Positions 57,395 to 64,000 of a stretch of 64,000 nucleotides of DNA are shown in pieces. Both the position numbers and the translations under genes were made by a program. The notes below the pieces were generated by a model. The model had not been told where the DNA came from. It was given only the letters and a program-made list of their open reading frames with translations, and searched no databases. The stretch is from Fallopia convolvulus. Its lineage: Eukaryota > Streptophyta > Magnoliopsida > Caryophyllales > Polygonaceae. Each line of letters opens with the position of its first letter. Within the stretch, counting starts at the first letter, position 1. The stretch covers positions 25,671,742-25,735,741 of the forward strand of contig OZ024720.1 in assembly GCA_964016875.1 (NCBI GenBank), given 5' to 3'.

Positions 57395-57712
57395 TCGTTA
57401 AAAACCTTGTCTGGAAAACCCAATGGGACAAAATCACGACTAAGGGAAAAAGAGTGCATTTATGAGTCTTCCTCTCAACTTGAAATATATTCTCTTTGCT
57501 TGACTGAATCTCTTCATATATATATATACATCATTGTTGGCTCCTTTCAAGTTGATTTGATGGATGGATAAAAACTCCATTCTTTCACATATCTCGAACT
57601 TCAGGCCCATATTGTCTCATTAAAGACCTTATATGACGAAATATCTCATTAAAAACCTTGTTTGGAAAAACCCAGTGGGATAAAAACCAAAACCAAGGGA
57701 AAAAGAGTACAG
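57395..57712 (-). repeat. Duplicated Copia 3'-UTR module
   Basis: Two copies (57395-57458 and 57647-57712) of CGTTAAAAACCTTG, then GGAAAACCCAATGGGA, then AAGGGAAAAAGAGTGCA-like sequence. I recognise this in reverse orientation as a block conserved in the 3' region of plant Copia elements and often seen in transcripts. The second copy is followed by its own CTCCCCCTC purine tract (57721). Confidence 0.7.
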
Positions 57713-57791
57713 TCGTATAATAATGCTCCCCCTCAGTTAAACACAAAATCTTTATGCAATAAATATATGCCATCACTGAATTTTATAGAAG

Positions 57792-57939
57792 ATTGGTACT
57801 TCTAGACCAATAATCTTTATTTTATGTTTAGGGAGACAATAACTCATTGTCACATAAAATGACATTATTGAGATAATGATGCAAGGTACGATAATGTACC
57901 TATTCTATTGAGATATGGTACTTCAAGACCTAATATCTC
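57792..57939. repeat. Two loop-conserved hairpins downstream of the Copia RT
   Basis: 57792-57811 is ATTGGT-acttctag-ACCAAT. 57910-57939 is GGT-acttcaag-ACC inside an outer GAGATAT/ATATCTC stem with a 2-nt bulge. They match the main array at 59116-62208. Confidence 0.75.
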
Positions 57940-57969
57940 TTTCATTTTCTAATCGGGGACGAAAAACGA

Positions 57970-59076
57970 TTCTTTTCCACACTTAGCGATCTACTCTCAT
58001 TGATGTACTTAATGGATGCGCCTTATCCATATTAAATCGCTTTAGGACCTTTTCTGCATAGTTTGATTGATGGATAAACATTTCATCCCTTGTATGCTCG
58101 AACTGCAGGCCGAGACAATACTTGGTAGTTCCTAAGTCCTTCATTTCAAATTCTCTTTTCAAATAATCAACTTCTATTATGATCTCTTCTAGAGTCTCAA
58201 TAATATTGAAATCATCAACATAAACAACAATGATTAAATATCCCAAATTTGTTGTTTTATGAACAAACAAGGACCTATTTTGATCACTGACAAATCCTTG
58301 CCTTTGTAGATATTCTCTAAGGCGATTATACCACATTCTTCCCGATTGTTTCAATCCATATAGCGATCTTCTAAGTTTAATGGAATAAATGTAATGTGGT
58401 TTTGATTCAAATGCTTCAAGCTTTTTCAATCCTTTTGGGATTTTCATGTATATGTTGGTACCTAATGATCGACTCATATAGGTATGTTGTTACCACATCC
58501 ACGAGTTGTATTTTCAAACGCTCAACAACGGTTAAAGCAACAAGGAACCTGAGTGTTGTTGCATCCACTACTGGTGAATACATTTCCATGTAATCCACTC
58601 CAGGTTTTTGCGAGAACCCTTGTGCAACGAGCTATAACAGACTGATTTTGCACTTTATGGTGTTGGAACTACAGACCCAAAAACATCTAGTCTGTTTAAC
58701 GAATCCAATTCTGCTTTCCATCTTTCCCAACCATTTTGATGTCGACATTCCTCCATTGTTTGGGGACTATTGTCATCTTCTCCAATGACTTTTACGATAA
58801 CTGAATAAGAAAAGATATCTTCCCGATACCCTATACCGATACTTACATAATTAATCGACATTTCTAAATTGTCGCTCATGCCATTTTCTTTGCTTTTAGA
58901 GTCTTTAGATAGAATGTCTTCAGGAGTTCTATCAACATGTTTATTTCCAGTCGACATATCATCCTTTTGGGATGTAATTGGCTCTTTCCTCTTCTGGGGA
59001 ATGTATCCTTAAATCCAAAAATGTCTCTCATAAGCATGCTTATGTCTTGGTTTGGAGTTACTTCTGGAATCTCCAA
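57970..59076 (-). pseudogene. Copia reverse transcriptase fragment
   Basis: Minus-strand pieces in order: a pre-RT region (ECRHQNGWERWKAELDSLNR, VFGSVVPTP; 58957-58655), YSPVVDATTLRFLVALTVVE and LVDVVTTYLY (58598-58416), and IYMKIPKGLKKLEAF, SLYGLKQSGRMWYNRL, catalytic VYVDDFNII, GTTKYCLGLQFEH, NYAEKVLKRFNMDKAHPL (58477-57983). Frame changes near 58640 and 58440 break it. RNase H is missing after residue stretch MRVDR. YVDD and SLYGLKQ are firm Copia signatures. Confidence 0.88.
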
Positions 59077-59115
59077 ATGAGTGGCGTATTCTCAAATAGT
59101 ATTTATGTCTTAGTT

Positions 59116-62100
59116 ACTAAACTTCTGGTTTAGTTATACAATATGCTAAACTTCTGGTTTAGCTTTATTTGGATAACAAATTGCATCCCATACAATCTCT
59201 TTACTTGTAGTCTCAATTATCTTCTCCCCCTAAAGTTGGGATTTTTCACCTCGCCAAAGTGTTAATCTTAATACCGAGCAAGCTCTAGGTATTCTATAAA
59301 CGATAAGGACTCAAACCCTTTGTCTAATCCCAACTTTCATTGTGTGGCATTACTTAACAATCATTCAGGGAGGTGTACGACATAAAGCATTTAATCTCTT
59401 CTAGAGACAAGCTTCTATTAGGAAAATTTTCTATAAGCAGTCGGTCCAAGTTGAGTTTAATTATTGACATTCACATTTCATGACCCTCTTTAATCAACGA
59501 CTCATCCTAGTCATGTATTTCATGTATTGCATTTGCCTAGCTATCAATTATGACCGCATTATTGACGACTCTACTAGGTCGTTTTGTGAATATATGTGTG
59601 TGAGAGCTACTCAATGCTCAACCAATACACTAATTTATTTTCATTCCCCTCCTTTTTCAATGGAACCAATGGGTTGAGGCATCTTTCAACATCATATGAT
59701 TAATCCACAATGGTTCACATGGTGATGTAATATGTCCTCTTATATCACTTGAACTTAGTCAAGGAGCATATGAGACTTTGTATTTACTTGCATACTATGC
59801 TGGCTTCGCTACTAACTTGCCAAGATCACAACCCTTTCAAGGTCACTCTTAGGAAGAGACTTCAAGTCTCAAGATCTTTCGGTCCCATACCGATCATGCG
59901 CATTATTATTTCACTTGAGTGACCAAGTTAATCATGCCACAAATATATCTTAACATTAACTAACTTCCAGTTAGTGAGATTACATTATTCAATGGGATAT
60001 ACTCTTCTAGAGTCATCATAACCTTCACACCAAAATTTGCGCATAACTTAGTGAAAAGTTCTGGTTTTCAAATACTATATGGTGTGACACCATTGAAAAA
60101 TGTCGGTATTCCATACTTATGTTTGGGAGCGCATCAACTCAAATCAGATCAATCATTATCTTGATTTTTAACATTAGATGCCTCAAAATGGGTGCATTCA
60201 GAACTGTAATATAGACTAGACCGGTCTCCACACTTATACTCATAAGGTGTGGTTCTTGTACAACTGGTACAAGACTGATGATCAAGTATGTCATTTATGG
60301 GATATCCCTTATCTTAGATGTTCTTCTGGACATCAAATTAACCCACGACGTTCTAGCTATAAGTCATAACCATGACTAACGGCCGCATGCGTAATATACC
60401 GTAACCTCTTTCACACCCTTTTCCGGAGGAGGCATGCTTCCGTCATGCAAGAGGTTGGTCAAACATGACCTTGAAATTCTAGTTTATGCTAGGTAGGTGG
60501 TCATTTAGACATAATTCTGAATATTGAGACGACCCACATTCCTTGTACTACATCTAGAGTACATGCCATATTTCTTGTACTACTTCTAGAGTACATGGTT
60601 TGGTATGAGATCTCTTAACTCTCTAAGAGTTTATAACGATCTCTACTTGTCAAAATTAGATTCTTCAAGTTCGAATGGAGTTGATGATATGATACGTTCA
60701 TTATAACTTAGCACATGTATGTTGGAACTTCAAGTGCTTCATGAATCTCCCAAACATCTCATCTGTCAGCTTCAAGTGACAATGTAATTTTATTTCTCGA
60801 ACCATTTATCATCCACTTCGGGAGATGATATGTTCATATAGTTCCACTAATAAATTCTTCTCATCATACTACAAGAAGTAATTATGTATGTAAATCCACT
60901 TCTAGGGATAATACTCTTATGTATAAAAGCATCTACTTCAGGAGATGATCATTGTCACACAAATTTTTATCATCTTCTTCAGGAAGTGATATTTTCTATC
61001 ATTACTCACTTCAGGGGGTAATGAGATTTATCATTTCATCTCTTCGGGTATGATTTCAAATTTGTCTCTACAGAGACATACTAACATCCGCTTCAGGAGA
61101 TGACAAGTTTTACCTTTAAGAACAAATAGAAATGTATATAAGCAATAACATTAATAATTAAGTTGAAAAGTATAAATAAAGAAATAAAGTATCATAAAAT
61201 ATTGTCAACTTCTGGTGACAAGAGATTCAATACGAAGTCTTCTAGACTTCTTTCCATCACATACTTCGTTATGTGATTATTCATAAGATCTTTCAATCAC
61301 ATACTTCAGGATGTTATTTTAATGAGACCTTTTAGTCACATACTTCAGGATGTGATATCCATGTGGATATTTTATTATCTACTTCAAGAGATAATATTTG
61401 TCATATGAACTTTATTGTCTACTTCTGGAGATGATATTTTTCTTTTTCAATTTGCACATGAATCATGTCATTATTTCAAGAAACGACTTTAGTATCACCA
61501 CTCACTCCAAGGAGTAGGAACTTTTATTATATTCATCCACTTCTGGGGATTGATTCAATTATTTCAGTCACTTTGGGGGATTATTTGTTTTATCCACTTC
61601 GAGGATGGAAATTATCACTCCAAGTATAAAAATAGAAAAATGGTTTCATTCACTTCACGGAATGAGAATTATCACTCCATGGATAAAATGAAGTTTTCAT
61701 TTACTTCAGGGATAATCTTGTTCTGTACATTCAATTTACTCTTCAAGAGAAAATAATATAATATAATTAAGTATATGAAAATAATTAATAAATAAATAAT
61801 ATAAGAACAATAAAATAAATAAAATAATTCGTTCACTTCAGGGAATGAAATTTATCACTTCAGGGATAAAATTATAATATTGTTTTGTAAATTCAACTCT
61901 TCAAGAGGAAATAATTATCACTTCAGGGATAATATTATTTGTAAATTTAACTCTTCAGGAGGAAATAATTACCACTTTAGGGATAATATTATTTGTAAAT
62001 TCGACTCTTCAGGAGGAAATAATTATCGCTTGAGGGATAATTTTATTTATAAATCAACTCTTTAGGAGGAAATAATTATCGCTTCAGGGATAATATAATG

Positions 62101-62208
62101 GTATTTCAATCTCTTAAAGGAATGGAAATAATCACTTCAAGGATTATATATTGACGTTCATTCACTTCAGGGAATGAAGATTATGAAAAATTATCACTTC
62201 AAAGATAA
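59116..62208 (-). repeat. Array of 30 or more mini-hairpins with a conserved ACTTC[A/T]GG loop
   Basis: On the plus strand, short inverted repeats recur with the same 7-8 nt loop, ACTTCAGG or ACTTCTGG (element sense CCTGAAGT or CCAGAAGT), but different stems. Examples: ACTAAA-cttctgg-TTTAGT (59116-59134), GCTAAA-cttctgg-TTTAGC (59145-59163), TGTACT-acttctag-AGTACA (60576-60595), TTGTCA-acttctgg-TGACAA (61202-61221), TCACAT-acttcagg-ATGTGA (61336-61355), TTTATC-acttcagg-GATAAA (61851-61870), ATAATC-acttcaag-GATTAT (62128-62147). Density is highest at 60760-62208. No protein domain is readable here on either strand. It lies between the primer-site end and the RT, where gag to integrase would normally be. 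Confidence 0.9.
61887..62102. repeat. 54-bp tandem repeat, four copies, inside the hairpin array
   Basis: Copies begin at 61887, 61941, 61995 and 62049. Each contains CTCTTCAGGAGG followed by ATTATC-acttcagg-GATAAT or a variant, so each copy holds two hairpin-like units. Confidence 0.85.
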
Positions 62209-62671
62209 TATTATCTTTATATATTCATATAATTTATCTCACAGGGGAAAAATTTATTTATTAATACATTCGGTAGATAATATGAAATATAATATAAACA
62301 ATACATGCATATGTCCATGCAATACTATGCGATATTCTGTGTACATGAACTTTGACCAAAAAATATTTTGTGTCATGAAGACAATTGTACACACACTTAA
62401 AACATGAAACTGATGAACAGAAATTAACAAGATCAAACATTGATTCTATGTGATAAGCAATATGCAATCAAAACATTGATCTATAATTTAGCAAAATTAG
62501 TTATTCTCATAAAGCATATTATGAGACAAAATAACGATCACTTATATTATATACATGTATATGCAAGAAACTAAACTTATCCAATCGTATACATACTGCA
62601 TACATAACAAAGTAATAGTAAGCAAGATATGCAACAGATGAAGAAAATATAAAGCAATCGTGCTGATAACG

Positions 62672-62824
62672 TGTTATAAAATAGAGAGATTTAGAAGAAG
62701 AGGAGAGATCAGAGTTATCTTATTAGGTTACCCATAGGGGCTTTATATAGAGAATACAAGACTTAATGGATAAGCCCAAAACTAGGGTTTACCATGTACA
62801 TCTAAATATAATAATATTATAACA
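62672..62824 (-). repeat. 5' LTR of the nested Copia element (153 bp)
   Basis: Same ends as the left LTR. In element sense the next bases are CGTTATCAGCACGATTGC; this is not the common iMet primer sequence, though I have the impression of having seen it beside similar Copia LTRs. Confidence 0.88.
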
Positions 62825-62829
62825 CGTCT

Positions 62830-63139
62830 AAAGGAAACACAAGATTTAATTCTCTAATAGGCCCTTTTTCAACTAAAATATCTCTCCCTTTATTGTCAAG
62901 ATTTCCCAATTTCTAGGATCATATATATCAAAAGGAGGGATAAATTGTTGATTAAGCCCCAAAATCTCAGTATTAGACACATCATGCTCACTCATATTAT
63001 TAATTTCCACATTACCATCATTTTCATTGCTTAGATTTTCATTATCTCCTCTTGAATCAACAATATCAGGTTCATTGTTACAAGTTTCAGCCTCAGTTGT
63101 AGGATGAATATCTTCATTATTAACAATTTCAACCTCAGG
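62830..63139 (-). pseudogene. hAT transposase, N-terminal part
   Basis: Minus-strand frame with an acidic, Asn-rich N-terminal stretch (EIVNNEDIHPTTEAETCNNE) and then FDIYDPRNWEILT and KGLLEN, which match the DPRNW...RGPIR segment that precedes the TTF finger in plant ZMYM1-like hAT transposases. The frame joins 57206 once the Copia element is removed. A stop follows LLEN. Confidence 0.75.
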
Positions 63140-63143
63140 GCCT

Positions 63144-64000
63144 TGACGAAACCCGAAATAAACCGACGCTAGAAGACAAGATACGAGATTCTTTTATTCG
63201 ATTGTGCAAACACTTGGTTCTTTATTTATTATTTCTTTACAGCGAGGTTACAAACAGATGAGATTTGCACCCTAGACCTCCTACGAGTATTCGAGATCTC
63301 GATCTAACAATGTTCGAGATCTCCTAATTGCTACGCGATTCTACCACCTATGGGTCACTTGATGGATTTTGGTGCGAGGCGGAGCTAAGAGTTCGAGCGT
63401 GGTGAAGATGGATTGCGAGATTGTGTAACGAGGTCTTTGGTGTGAGCGAAGATTCTGTGTGACTTGAAGTCTTTTTGTGGACTTCACTTGTCTATAGCGT
63501 GGTCTTTTGACGATGTTTCAACACGTCGATCTTCAACGAGCAAGATAGTTCTTGAGTTCAAGATGTTTTTCGACCCCTTTTACTTACGAGGTTCTCCTCT
63601 ATTTATAGAGAATTGAGGGGTTGAGTTTTGGTTGTCATCCGATGTGGGACGCCCGAGATCAAGGTTTCTGATTGGTCGGGAGGTGAGGCAGCCGGTGGTT
63701 GGCTCGGGGGAACGACGCCAGCTGAGTGGTTCAGATGGGCGGGCGTGTCAGCAAAGTCGGCAACGAGGTTTAGACCTCGCTTCGAGGTTTCGGAGGACCT
63801 CGCAGAGATAGGAATTTGTTTAATAAGAAGATGGGTGTGGTTGTGGGTCCCAGGATCCACCTTGGGAGTCCCGTCGGATCTATTTATTCCTAGTGTCCTG
63901 GGCCCGCTTCCCTCTTTACTATTTTGGACACCATCACAACCACATGGCCTGGGGATCTCGTTTCGAGGGACGCAGGTCATAAACACGAGGTGCATTTTGG
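63144..64000. mobile_element. Probable LTR of another retrotransposon, running off the right edge
   Basis: The hAT reading frame stops being recognisable at 63143 and new, more GC-rich sequence begins TGACGAAACCCG. The frame at 63603-63995 (minus) is Pro/Ser/Thr-rich without a domain, as often seen in long LTRs. No second end is available, so this is inference. Confidence 0.35.

Larger units (their letters stand above)
57207..62829 (-). mobile_element. Ty1/Copia retrotransposon nested in the hAT transposase, carrying a hairpin array
   Basis: Identical-length 153-bp LTRs (57212-57364 and 62672-62824, four differences by eye, about 2.6%) with 7-bp terminal inverted repeats TGTTATA/TATAACA (left copy ends CATAACA). 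Flanks are CATCT (57207-57211) and CGTCT (62825-62829), a 5-bp duplication with one change. The hAT frame resumes across the insertion. A purine tract (CTAAGGGGGAG in element sense, 57365-57375) abuts the left LTR, so the element is minus-oriented. A Copia RT lies near the 3' end. Gag, protease and integrase are not recognisable; their place is taken by about 3 kb of hairpin-rich sequence. Confidence 0.88.
54744..63143 (-). mobile_element. hAT transposon, degenerate autonomous type, disrupted
   Basis: It interrupts the Athila RT. The visible terminus starts CAGCCCCGGTTCTAAGACTT at 54744. The minus-strand transposase runs from about 63139 to 55216, split by the Copia insertion at 57212-62824. 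The other terminus is not seen, because a probable LTR begins at 63144 within the N-terminal part. 54744-55215 is the 3' UTR side; it has short duplicates of ACCAGCATCTTCAATTG (near 54993 and 55030). Confidence 0.75.

Noticed and set aside
59116..62208. CRISPR-like or simple minisatellite reading of the hairpin array
   Set aside because: Spacing is irregular, units are not identical, and what is conserved is the loop plus complementarity of the stems. This is a plant genome.
59116..62208. Individual hairpins as microRNA precursors
   Set aside because: Stems are only 4-8 bp, far shorter than pre-miRNA stems.

Overview
This window is nuclear DNA of a flowering plant, most likely a eudicot. The signs are spliceable genes with GT..AG introns, plant-type transposons (Athila, SIRE, LINE-L1, hAT, Tourist, Stowaway, Helitron), a PRE/KIDARI-type small HLH gene and a gene for a chloroplast-targeted protein. 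There are no bacterial operons, rRNA or tRNA genes, and no CRISPR array. Only two host genes can be supported: a plastid bPH-domain protein (23776-24348, minus) and a two-exon PRE/ILI-type atypical bHLH gene (35931-36834, minus). Nearly everything else is transposable elements, many nested.

Left third (1-20030): an old L1-type LINE on the minus strand (ORF1 with DUF4283 and zinc knuckle, then endonuclease, reverse transcriptase, zf-RVT and RNase H) has been cut three times. A 2.17-kb hAT derivative (3745-5911) sits in the RT and itself carries a Tourist-like MITE (4956-5627). A young, complete 10.8-kb Athila-family element (6757-17571, minus, TSD TAGTC) sits between endonuclease and RT. A second, older copy of the same LTR family (LTR at 86-1501, plus) sits in the RNase H domain and runs off the left edge. 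The young Athila element keeps intact gag-protease and ATHILA ORF frames but has no RT, RNase H or integrase.

Middle (20030-50000): a Tourist MITE (22142-22351); the bPH gene; a MULE-like element with subterminal repeat arrays (about 24604-26595); an LTR element without pol genes whose interior repeats an FDPGG motif (26684-29948); a 967-bp Helitron (30097-31063); a broken Copia gag (32164-33222); a SIRE-type LTR (34677-35572); the PRE-like gene; a non-coding LTR element (38931-43993, TSD GAATT) full of GC-rich palindromes; a Stowaway MITE (46431-46708); and a solo LTR (47559-48969, TSD CCTTG).

Right end (50200-64000): a decayed Athila gag-PR-RT (51171-54743) is cut by a hAT transposon with a degenerate TTF/DUF4371-type transposase (from 54744). 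That transposase is split by a Copia element (57212-62824, 153-bp LTRs), and another probable LTR begins at 63144.

The most striking signal is inside that Copia element. Over 3 kb of apparently non-coding sequence (59116-62208, with outliers at 57792-57939) holds more than 30 small inverted repeats. They share an almost invariant 7-8 nt loop (plus strand ACTTCAGG or ACTTCTGG), while their 4-8 bp stems all differ but stay self-complementary. That is the covariation expected of selected RNA hairpins, or of a replication mechanism that copies hairpins. A second theme is family-specific GC palindromes: TCGGGCCCGA occurs 14 times in the two Athila copies at the left, and GCGATCGC 8 times in two other gypsy-type elements. 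All calls were made by eye; no alignment, folding or database search was run.
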